Under the pieces are notes generated by a model. It had not been told where the DNA came from and searched no databases. It saw only the letters and a program-made list of their open reading frames with translations. 64,000 bases of DNA from contig VTFK01000192.1 of NCBI GenBank assembly GCA_009617715.1, forward strand, positions 620,001 through 684,000, read 5' to 3'. Source of the DNA: Plectrocnemia conspersa. Its lineage: Eukaryota; Arthropoda; Insecta; Trichoptera; Polycentropodidae. Within the stretch, counting starts at the first letter, position 1; the number at the start of each line of letters is the position of its first letter. Shown in pieces: positions 46,313 to 57,018 of this stretch. The translations under genes were made by a program, and so were the position numbers.

Positions 46313-49300
46313 GCGAAGTCGACTGAATTACCCCCACTTTACCTCCCGTTCTTGGTAACTTCGGACAACTACCGAGAGATTTTAGAGCAGGCAGAACCGA
46401 ACTCGACCGAAGTAAGCTTGGCCAACCTTGGCCAACTTCTAGAGAGTGTATTGCAGGAATTAAACGAACATTTAAGCCCATAAACAAGCTTGCCAAATTT
46501 AAAGATATTTTTAACTATAATTAATATATAAGATTGCACATTTTATGTTGAGAAGTGTACGTATATCACTTTTTAATACCATTTAATATATTGTACATAT
46601 GTTTAAGTTTGTATATATATGAAATATTAAACTCAACTTTTTTGTATAAAGTCCATCATCACATTTTGAAAACCAGTCTAATCAGATTTTTAATGAATAT
46701 TTATAAAATAAAATAAGTAATTGTCACAATTTATCTCAATGAAAAAATGTTAAAAAAAACACTGCGCGCGTTGGGTGCTGAAATGTGAAGTAGGCGCTAA
46801 TCTATTTCATTTTTTTTTACCTAACGCGCTCAGTAATATAATTAATTTAAAAAAATCCTAGAGGTCAAGTATAATTATTTTCATTCTCAGACATATATAC
46901 TTAACATATTCATATGAAATAAAGATGACCCAAAATAATAGGTATTTGGATAATATTGATATTTTTTTATATTTATTTACATATCATTTAATTTTGGGAT
47001 TAATATTTATTACTTTTAGTACACCCCTATAATTATTTATCAACACCGTATTTTTTTATTTATTAGTATGCGTCATGATAGGGAAAAATAAATTATGGTG
47101 CAATCTAATATTGATGAGCACAATCTCAAGTATTTATTTCCAGCTCTTCATAGCTATTGTTTCCAGGTTTTTTACGGTTTTGAGTTATTTTAGTAAATAT
47201 CAGACGCGTACGGTGAGATACTTTCCCTTTCGCTCGCTCCCGTGTTAAATGACGAGTGTGAGTGAGAGAAAAAGGCGCGTGTTCCGCACACTCTTGACTC
47301 TCTCACTCACTCTTGTCGCTGAATATTGCCAAGGTGAAGTAATAGTAATAATGAACCGCATTTTAAATATAATTTCTTAACACTTACATACACAAAAGAC
47401 GCAATAATATTTTTCTTCATTTTTTTAAGTTAGCTTGTCGGTGACAATGAATAACCCTTACTTCATTCATTCCAATTTGACACTTTAAATTAAAATATTT
47501 TCTTATAAAAAAATAGCTACTTTCAATGTTTTCAATGTTGTATTTCATTTATTATATATTAACCATAATCGGATTTACATGTTGAGCTGTCTCTTAAAAA
47601 AATCCCTGAAAAATAAAACATGTATGATATTCCATCAATATTATATTTTTTGATCATAGAAAATATGAGAGAAAATAATTAAATTATATCATGAATAGAC
47701 AGTTTGCCCGCCACTGGTATACGTTTTTTTATATATACCATCCTTCCCTTATCTACATGTAAGCTCTTAACATCTTCACTGGGAACGTTAATTAGGGTCC
47801 GAGACAATTTCGGGGTTCATTTTTGAAACGCGTACATCCCCAACATCACTTAAGCTCAGCGTGTGTGTGCAGCGTAAAGGCATTTTATATAAGTTATTGC
47901 CAGTAATTAAGATAGTGGCCACTTCGGAGCAAATGCGTGCGGCTCTTAAGCGCGCCGGGTAAAATGGTAATTTTGCATGGTACAGAACGCTTTTAGTTGT
48001 GTGAACACGCTTATATCATACGCATTCATAATTAATAATTTTATAAATTTTGTATAAAAACAAGAGCATTTTGAACATGTCTATGTTGGTACAATATTTA
48101 CTATCTTTCATACATGACTTATCTTTGACCTTAAGTATTTTTTAAAAGAAAAAAGTGTTGTTTTATCTTGCACTAATTCCAAGATGACATTTTTAAAGAA
48201 AATTTTAGCTGTTTTTACAGCTATTAGAATGATATCATCGATATTTTTTCGATGTTTTCACTAGGCCAAACGTCCGTTTTCAACACTTTGCGCAAACATT
48301 ATAAAACCAATTAGCACCGTTCCGGCGATTATTTAATAACATTAGCACCGGCATGTGTTAATAGAGCGTACAGTGGAAAATTTCCATATTTTTCTAGCCT
48401 TGTGTGTCGATAGTCTAATAGTAAAAAATACCACACTCGCATACACCATGCAATAGCATTTGGTGGAAATAAACTTTTATGAGTTTCGGGGGGTGCATTA
48501 CATACAAATGGTAGGCATTAATATAAAAATCCCTTAACGTTTGATGAATATTGGCGCTTTCGTCGTATCTCCTTCCGACAGAGGGCTATTTGGACCCTTA
48601 TGAGGGTCGGTCGGTGATTCCACACCGGATTTAGGGATGGACGATAAGGAAGGACCCTGGACAACAATCGCTTCCATCATGTGTATATATATTACAGTAT
48701 TTTTGGGGGGTGCCGATTTTCCATCAACCGTGACATGTATATTCTATCTGTCTTCAATTTACGCAGAATGTATACGAATTCAAACCCCTGAAATAGCATT
48801 CTCTGAGTATAAGAATATCACAAATTGAATAAAAAATCCAATACATATCTTATTCTTCACAGGCGAGAGGTAAAATACATACTAAATTTAATATTGTTGT
48901 TTTGTCTAAAAAAAATATTGTAATGATTTTATAAAGCTTGACTATATATTTAGTTTATGTTTAGAATTGTTTAACGTTTCAATAAAAAAATACAGTTAAC
49001 ACCTTACATATCTTACTATTGAGTTATTCATACGTAGAAATATTTTGACTTTTTAAATAAAATGTTCAGCTTGATTTTTTTGGTTCGAGGAAGATAAATT
49101 TCTGTGGAAGCTAAAAAAAGCTCATTTAGGAAAATTTTGTTCAAAGACCATCAAGGAAAAGAGAAAAAATATTATTTTATTTAGGGATGCTGCGAGAGCT
49201 AAACAAAAGGTCACATAGGACAATTTTTTGAGGAAGACAATCCTACTCAAAGGTTTCAACGAAATATTTAAAAAAATACATATGAATTTATCTTATTGTT

Positions 49301-51241
49301 TTGTTAATATATTTTTTGTTTTTTGTGCAGGGTGTATTGACGTAAATTTGCTATGCTAAAATGAGTTATACCAAACATTTTCCTAATTCAAAATATAGTA
49401 ACACGATAAATACTACTTACCTTATTTTGGAAAGCTTGTCAAAATTAAAGAATGGTATAAATCTTAACACCTTCCAAAAATATTGTATAGTATCACAAAA
49501 AAAAAATAGTTTAACACGTTTTAATAGTTTAATACGAATTACTATTTAAATATCTAATTAATTTGTTTGTTAAAAAAATTACACAAAAATTACCATAAGC
49601 TGAAATTGATAAACGTTTTAATTAAAAATTATTTTGACACCATAATCTAATTAAAAAGCTAAATTCAAACGTGGATTCAATTTACTAATTCAAGTTATTC
49701 ATACCTTAGCGATTGTATTATATTACAATACATTACTTCTTTTTAGATTATTGAGAAATCTTATTCAAGTTATAAGATGGCCATGATAGATATATAACTA
49801 CAATCGCAGATGCGTTATCTGATTTGAAAATATATGTATATAGCAGGAGCTTCTCTCTAATATATTATAATTAGGCTTAGATTTGATCTCCTCTACTTCG
49901 ATTAAGAACTTGTCAGTCATACTGTAGACAGTTGTCTTAGCTGCAAATATTTTAATATAATTATTTTTATAATATAAGGTATTTAAAAAGTCATGATTAT
50001 GGTTTTGGTCGTGAATTGAAAATACAGTTGAATTCAGTCTCTAAAGTTATTTATTATTATGCATGTAAAAACATGGTGAAATTACAATATTAATGTAAAT
50101 TTGATCGTCCCTTCACCTTCGTGGTATCTCTATGTAATGTATTATAGTATAAAATCTAAAATTTCCATCGCCGATATCGCCAATAGAATTATATAACGGA
50201 ACATCTTAATGCTCGGAGAGCCAGACTGCGTCAATATTGGTCCGTAGAACATCCTCCGGTAACCCTCGAAGGATTTGTTTACCCAGCGGAATTGGGTTTT
50301 GGGGAAACTCTGCGAAAATTTCTGGAAAGAGCGATGGTTATCTTGGCGCAAAGTAAACAAATTCGAAACTCCTGCTGACCCCGCCATGTATCCATCATAA
50401 TTTTCCTTACGCGTTAATTTTATATATTGTATGGTGAAAAAAAACATCATAGAGTTATTGTATATAGCATATAAATAAATTTTGTATTGGTTTCACGAAA
50501 TCTTAAACTGAGAACGTCATTCAAACTGAGATAATAGAAAGGATTGTACATAGCGGAAGAACGCTTAAACACGTTCCAATCTCCTGGAATGATTAATACC
50601 TGGCAATTCCCCTGGCAATGACATCCCTCCAACTACAATTTGAGACCCATTGTACACAAGTGTTTTGCTGCAACAATCCACACCCTGGGGCAACTGATCC
50701 AAAGGGCTAGTTTCGCTCAAAGGGTGAGTAAAGGGTCGTTTGTCATTACGTCCAGCGCACAGTATAAACACGTAAACCAATCTTTCAGAAGAGCGACACG
50801 GTCGTTTTGCACAAAACTTTATTTAGAAGGTATTTCGGCGAAACCTGAGTGTTTATTTTTGTTTTCGCCGTTGACGAAATCCCTTTTTTGTACACAAGCA
50901 AACACGGGGACGGGTGCGAAAGACGTCCTGGATTTATAAATTGTTTTTCCGACTTATCTGACCCTTTCTGTGATAGGCAGAGGAAAACCGCGTTTTTCCA
51001 TTATAATTATTATTTCAACACTAAATATAATATAAGTTCTATGTATGGTAAATTCTATTTTTATTTATTTTAATAAATTCAGATTATATATGTATTGAAA
51101 GAAAGGAAAAACTTTCGCTACTTATTTTTTAATATTGATCAATTCCGATGACTCTCTGTTGATATTTTAGTTTTGATTACACAATATCCATAATTGTTTG
51201 CCCGGTGGCAACTATTTCAATGAAACCCAGCAATGAAGATT
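46313..51241. other. long intergenic stretch with several balanced patches
   Basis: No gene is recognised. At 47212-47335 lies a CTCGCTC/GAGTGAG-rich piece (GGTGAGATACTTTCCCTTTC) that matches the part of repeat R1 copy 1 missing from copy 2, so it is a third, partial R1 fragment. More balanced, repeat-free patches occur at 47700-48020, 48540-48760 and 50140-50960. The last has open frames of 99-102 codons on both strands (50142-50450 minus, 50640-50939 plus), none with a known domain. The remainder is AT-rich. Confidence 0.4.
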
Positions 51242-51497
51242 CAAAATATAAATATAAATGTAACTTTTTCCCACTCTTAAAAATATTAGCTTCTCTGTTT
51301 TTATGTTGTCGATTAGGTGAATACCTTCCGTTACGGAATATAAGACGCAACCCTAGATATTTCATCCAGAGAGAAAAAATATCTAGGGTTGCGTCTTATA
51401 TTCCGCAACGGAAGGTATTCACTTAATCGAAAACATAAAAACAGAGAAGCTAAATTTTTTAAGAGTGGGGAAAAGTTACATTTATATTTATATTTTG
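51242..51497. repeat. near-perfect hairpin with 121-bp arms
   Basis: The arms 51242-51362 and 51377-51497 are reverse complements with only about five mismatches and no gaps, around a 14-base loop (CATCCAGAGAGAAA). Matched landmarks are CAAAATATAAATATAAA at the outer ends, TTAGCTTCTCTGTTTTTATG, GTGAATACCTTCCGTT and ATATAAGACGCAACCCTAGA at the inner ends. An RNA copy would fold into a long hairpin. There is no coding sequence of note: the frames on both strands (51177-51426) simply cross it. It could be a young foldback or MITE-like element, or a hairpin-RNA locus feeding small interfering RNAs. No clear target duplication flanks it. Confidence 0.9.
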
Positions 51498-53590
51498 GCA
51501 TTTTGCGTTACATCTTCAGCAATATTGTCATCTTACTTGTATAAATTTATTTTACAAGTAAGGTACTAAACATAAGTGATGAAAGGCTTCGAGAAATCTA
51601 AGCAAAGATTATTAATATATTTTTTAACATACTACTACATATTTGCTTTTAAATCAGCTACAGTAGATATTTTGTATAAATAATATAAGCAATCAAAAGT
51701 GCTAATTTTTAAAATTTATAGTACAGATATTATTATTATTTACATACATATATTTAACATATTCCACAATTTACTGTTCTTCGTTTATTATTCTGTATTT
51801 ATTTTTATGGCACTTAAGCCTATTTTATTTCCACTATATGTATTGTATTATAATACGATAGTTGCATGATATGGCGTTAATAAATCAGCTTGACAAATGC
51901 GACCACTTCGATTCGGTCATAAGATCGTTTATTCAATTTGAATATTTATATATTTTAGAAACTGGTCGATTAACATAATATGTAAATGGTACCGTTTCGA
52001 AATTTCGTTCAGAGATATGTTAGATCTGCCTCTATCTTGTTGAAACATATCTGGAGGCGTTGGAATTAAAAGGGCACCAAATCTAAATAATGATCACGAG
52101 GCGATGAATTGATGATTTTTTCCATACACTCAGAGAATATAAGGTTATTAATTAATAGTAGCTTCGAAGTGGTATTAATTAATTTCACTCTAAATAAGGT
52201 GTGCTCACCACTTGCACCGTGGTATAGTAATAATAAAATTTAACTTTACGACTGAATTTAATTTGGGTCAGAGATGTGAGTCGATAACCCATCTTGATCA
52301 AAGTTGTTTGCTCAATTGACACACCTAGACTATCGTACATTTCTAATAAAAAGTTGGAGTTGTAAAATATTTTTATTGTTAATCTTTCGAATACAAATAA
52401 ATGGTTGATGAACTTGTTTTTCTATCAGCGAATTCGGTTTTGTAATAAAATTTTAACAATAACCTTGTGCCGGATCATGATAATAATAATACTATTTTTT
52501 ATTATAATACTATGCCCGATAGACGTAATGCGGATACTATGTATAATTTTATTAACATTTTATTTTTAGTAAGTTACATAATAGTTGTATTAATAACCAT
52601 TGGGAAGATAATAATGTAAATTACACGAAGATGTATAAATTATACGATGAATGGTCTTTGCGCTGAAAAAATGTTTTTGCAAAGTTTTTTGTGCGCTGTG
52701 ATTTATTTATAGTCAATTTAAAATTTTACTTATAATAATTATATTTTTTTGGGAAAACCGATTTATAAATATTTTATCAAAATATTATTAACATTACATA
52801 TATTGTATAATACATATGTACATATATTATATGCGTGGAAAATATATCATATTATAAATGAAAGTTCTTGTTCTGCTAAAAGCAAGAAGCTAGACAATAG
52901 GATAAAAGGCTATTGATTTCTGATTATTTAAATTACTATGGTTTATGCTAATACACATACAATTAAAATAAATAATTAAATGTAATAAATATGTATGGAA
53001 AAAAAAAATATTATTAAATATGCCTAGAGAAATAATATGAAAAATTTAGAAAAGGTTTAAATAACATAGATTTAACATGGTGAAAAAACATCGTTCGAAC
53101 GCCAATTATAAAAATAGATTTTAAGCTTTTTAATAACAGATAAAATTAATGATTTTTTCACATGGCAACCAATGTTTTAAGCAAGGTCAGGATTTCCTAT
53201 TTTTTCGTACAATATTTTCATTAAAAAGATAATAATCTAAATATTTCTGCATTCAGTTTTCATAAATATTGCTATGGCTAAATTATTTATAATTATTTAT
53301 ATTATATTTGCAATGAGCGCTAATATAGGTGAACTAAAAAATAAATTTAAATAACAATAAATATAGTTTATAATGCACTTTTCAATTAACACTTTTAGTA
53401 ACATTTTTATATGTAATTGTTATATATGAATTGTCATAATTTACATATAATTAAGTTATATAGTAATATGTGTCTAGCCTAAGTTATTATTAATAAATTT
53501 AGAATTTTAAAATATGTATTGATATTTAGTTTGCCTTATTAATTTGTTAATATATATTGAATTTAATTTAAGTCATCAAACAAAAGCTAA
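51498..53590. other. AT-rich intergenic DNA
   Basis: No gene or recognised repeat. The sequence is highly AT-rich, especially 52450-53590. Confidence 0.4.
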
Positions 53591-53620
53591 AACTAATCAC
53601 CATTTATTTATATAATATAC

Positions 53621-53849
53621 TTAAAGCAGTTTACATATATTCATTTTTTTTAAATCTAATACCGTAGCGGCGACCAAATCCTGCACGGATTTTAAACGGT
53701 ATATTTGCCGTATCGACTTACAGGTGTCATAGCAGTAATAGTCTGGATGCAGATCATTAAACTTCTCAGAGGGTTTGTCTCTTAAGATATGTATATCAAT
53801 TTTCCAAGAACAGTGCAAAAGATTCTTCTCATATTTTTTTATCTGTCAA
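53621..53849 (-). CDS. possible terminal coding exon, unknown protein
   Basis: On the minus strand TTTAGCTTTTATTGACAG (ending at about 53850) is an acceptable splice acceptor. The frame that follows is open for about 75 codons: IKKYEKNLLHCSWKIDIHIL, KPSEKFNDLHPDYYCYDTCK, SIRQIYRLKSVQDLVAAT and a leucine-rich end, closing with TAA at 53621. An AATAAA lies about 15-20 bases further on (near 53601-53607). The composition is more codon-like than its neighbours. The C-terminal part has a faint look of a SOCS-type box (S-I-R-Q-I-Y-R-L) but lacks the usual L-P-L-P segment, so I do not assign it. No partner exon is found upstream. An internal ATG at 53818 exists, but a start there is less likely. Confidence 0.28.
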
Positions 53850-53889
53850 TAAAAGCTAAAGATCGTCTGTAGCTATAATATTTTATTCT

Positions 53890-55189
53890 ATTATATATAA
53901 GGCTAGTTAAAACTAGTATTAGGTTGAGTATTTATGGCCATTATTAAGCGTCTATTTTTTAAGTGAACTATCGGGTATATTGGACTATACATAAAGCACA
54001 TAACACGTAGTTTTTATTTACCTAACGAAAAAAATATAGTAACGCTCAGTATTTGATTAAATAAAAAAAACTATGACATAAAAGAGTTTGACGTTTTGAG
54101 ATGAAAGTACAAAATCAAAATTGGCGCAGAATTGTACATATAAAAATGTTTTAAAAACACCATAAATTATAGAATAAGTCAAATTAATTAAAATTAATAA
54201 ATAAAGAGTTTAAATCTATCTCAGCTAAAATCGGACTATAACAGTAGTAACATTATAAAAATAATGTTTTAATTTATGAATTTTATATGTAAATTGATTT
54301 GTCTTCATAAATATAAATTCTGAGGAGAGCCTTACTTCGTGGATGCAGAGTAAAGGTTGCAATATATATGGAGACTTTTCTCGGGAGCTAACTTTAAATG
54401 AGCTTTTTAAAAACTTCAGGCTTTATGCGATGGAGTATTTAATGGGTCTGACTGGCCAAAGACAAAGGCTTGGCGAATGTGTCCTGAAAAACCAAAAACT
54501 AATAAAAAAGAGTGTGCTCCGTCATGTCTGATTTGTTCTGGTCCATAATCACCTGTCTGGCGTGGCTCAAAACTGCTTTTATTATCGGTATTTGAATCTT
54601 TTAAAAACCTGTGGTGAATAAACGATATATATATTTTTTAGAAAAGTGTAGCGACTCATACGCAGCACAATTCAAAAGACACGCCACACACGCATCTGAA
54701 GTCCCGCGAACTATGCCCATGAACCTAACAGCTGTCCAGAAGCATGTCGCATTTATATTACTCTCTTCAACGTGTGGGGCGGGTATACATTTTACGCACA
54801 TGACACTCGGACAAATATTTTGCTACACGGATCTTTTTAACCACGGACTTACGCCTCGTCTCTTGCTTAAAAAATCATCTCAAAAGCAACTGAAGATCTA
54901 CTATCGAAACGATTACGTACGAGCCTGTTTTTAATATTCTGTATCAGTTAAAAATGTGGTCTCAAGAAACTTTGCATGCTTATGTAATGGCAAATAATGA
55001 AAAGAATACGCATGAAAAAAAATTAATGAATTAAAAGAATATAATATATTCAGTAGTATTTCTAGTTCTTTTTTATTATAGTTTTATTATTTACAATCTA
55101 AATAATTACGGTATAATTTAAAAAAATAAAGGGCTAGAGAATGTGGTAAATAATATAAAATATAATAAAGATCATTGTCAATTTATAGA
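53890..55189. other. intergenic DNA
   Basis: No recognised element. Between 54310 and 54935 the sequence is more balanced, with plus-strand frames of 62 codons (54343-54531) and 107 codons (54611-54934); neither shows a domain. The rest is AT-rich. Confidence 0.35.
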
Positions 55190-55420
55190 CGATAAATCAT
55201 GTGGCACCCACACGTCGTACAACACAAATTATTTGAAACTGTCAAGTTTCTTATAACCGTTGATTGGTTTATACCTATCATTAATGCAATATCCCTGTTA
55301 CTTTAATGGGGTCAGCCTCAATCATTGCCTTCAAGATATCATCGTCAATGGTTAAACGTTGTCACGATCTTATTTCATCAGCTGTTCATAAATTTCCAGA
55401 TCATCAATAGCATATTTTTG
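55190..55420 (-). pseudogene. mariner transposase remnant, DNA-binding region
   Basis: Reading down from 55420 in shifting frames: an SGNL..ADEIRS.QRLTIDDD segment that matches the D-E-P-R-S-G-R-P linker of mariner transposases, then DDDILKAMIEADP (55309-55346), NRDIALMIGINQSTVIRNL (the second helix-turn-helix, 55245-55300), and finally VWVPHDLS at 55190-55213. WVPHEL or WVPHDL is a signature of mariner transposases that precedes the catalytic domain. The arrangement is correct, with two frameshifts and several stops. The DDE half is not seen beyond 55190. It is a short relic of an old copy. Confidence 0.82.
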
Positions 55421-56790
55421 TTTTGCGTTATAGATTTTAAAAAGTATAGAAGAATATGTGAAATGGCGTAAGTTACTGGATGGTTTATATTAGAAGAAAA
55501 AAAATCGTTAGCTTTATGACTATTAGGTATTACTTGTGCATGAACCTATATCTACAACGTCAATTATTTTAGATTGACGTCAATAGTTTTAACGAATACA
55601 CCGCGTATTCAACTTACACGTGTCGTAATGTCATCACAATACACATATAATCAACGAGCGATTCCAATTTGCACCACATTCTGTCACACGCCAAGCGCAT
55701 GCACTTCTTGAAAACGTATCTGGAATTAGCATGCATTATTTCAATTAGCCGCTCGTGCATTCATGATGCCCGTGTCCCACCGATTGACATTCGCAGAGGA
55801 CAATCGCAGCTTGACCCGCCGATGAGATTGAACCAGTTACGCCAATTATGACACGTGCCATAAAGCCATAATACACACTCCGAGCCGGTCATGCGGTGCC
55901 GAAAAAAATATACAAGACCGGCGAAAATCGGTTTTGTCGCTAAATATATCATACGGAACCAATCAAGCGGCCAAGTACATGTTCGCTTTAGATTGTTTGC
56001 GATTTGTTTATTGTAAGTCAAACTCCGCAAGATGAAAAGTTGATGAGTAATAATAGCATAATCGTGCATCATATTAATTTATTTGTTCCTAGTGATAAAA
56101 CTACAGAGTATACATTCATAATTAATATAGGTTCGTGCATTTTATATTCACATCAAAATATTAGGAAACGCTACAGCGGTTAAATTACCCATATGTTAAA
56201 GTAAATACAATAATGTAAAACACACAAAAAAAATGCAATTTTCCCCAATGCCTTGTAATTAGCACCCTTAATGTGGTAAATAATATAGTGTTATATGTCA
56301 TTATTTATCATAACGTTTACGTGATTTGTTACGTTGACTAATTACTTGTATCGATTATTCAATGGCGTTGCGAATGTGTACGGCAACGTGAATTTAATGT
56401 GAGCTAAAATGCATTACACGTTGTTTATTGTCTTATTATTATATTAGTTAGCTGCGCATTACACGGTACATAAATCGTATGAGTAATATAATAGATAATA
56501 TGGAGAAAATACTAATTCATTTTTTGTATGCTTAGATAAGTAAATATTGTTGTTAAAAAAATATTTTTTATGCATATTTCACAGATAAATTAAAATTAAG
56601 CAAATCTATTAAGCTACATGAAAAATAAATAAAAAATTAATATGAGCCTGAAACAATCTGTTTTTATACACTTGAATCAGAATGCATTAAATAATTTATT
56701 GCTAAAATAGATACAGATACAAATACGTCTAGCTAAATAGACACGCTATAAAATTTATCGAGTGTTAGGAGTAACATCACTTCACACTCC
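55421..56790. other. repeat-free stretch, candidate regulatory DNA
   Basis: No gene or repeat is recognised. The interval 55550-56080 and the part 56330-56480 are more balanced than their surroundings and are dense in words typical of insect enhancers: CAATTAG, ATTAGCATGCATTATTTC, GCCATAAAGCCATAA (paired Hox-type sites), CAATCAATC-type and TTTATTG words. Frames of 60 and 103 codons cross it on both strands without known domains. Enhancer function is inferred from composition only. Confidence 0.35.
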
Positions 56791-56835
56791 AAATGTCACT
56801 TTTCAATCAAAGCAATTGATTGAAAAGTGACATTT
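56791..56835. repeat. perfect 20-bp-arm palindrome at an LTR-A breakpoint
   Basis: AAATGTCACTTTTCAATCAA, a five-base loop AGCAA and the exact reverse complement of the first arm lie next to each other. The right arm's last bases run into the truncated LTR-A copy that starts here. Confidence 0.93.
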
Positions 56836-57018
56836 CGCAACAAAGAAAAATTCTTTCAATGACGGAGAATATTTACAGTAAGAACACTTGCTTGTTATTT
56901 ATGTGATTTTTTTGGTCGTAACGAGGGCTTTTGTGTGGTCTCATCCTTTACGCTATTGTCTTGTTTTCTTGTTGATGGATGATCATTTTGGTAACAGTAA
57001 ATAAACGCGAGATTTAAG
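56836..57018 (-). mobile_element. LTR-A copy 7, 5' fragment
   Basis: This is the 5' quarter of LTR-A on the minus strand. Read downwards from 57018 it carries TTAAATCTCGCGTTTATTTA (a form of CTCAAAACTTGCGTTAATTT), CCAAAATGATCATCCATCAA, GACAATAGCGTAAAGGATGA, ACAAAAGCCCTCGTTACGAC and TACTGTAAATATTCTCCGTC, and stops at TTGTTGCGA. Everything 3' of that point is missing. The TG terminus is also missing. It is close in sequence to copies 5 and 6. Confidence 0.8.

Noticed and set aside
50791..50810. near-identical 19-base word GAGCGACACGGTCGTTTTG, also at 58852 with one change
   Set aside because: With one mismatch allowed, a pair like this is not very unlikely by chance in 64 kb, and the flanks do not match.
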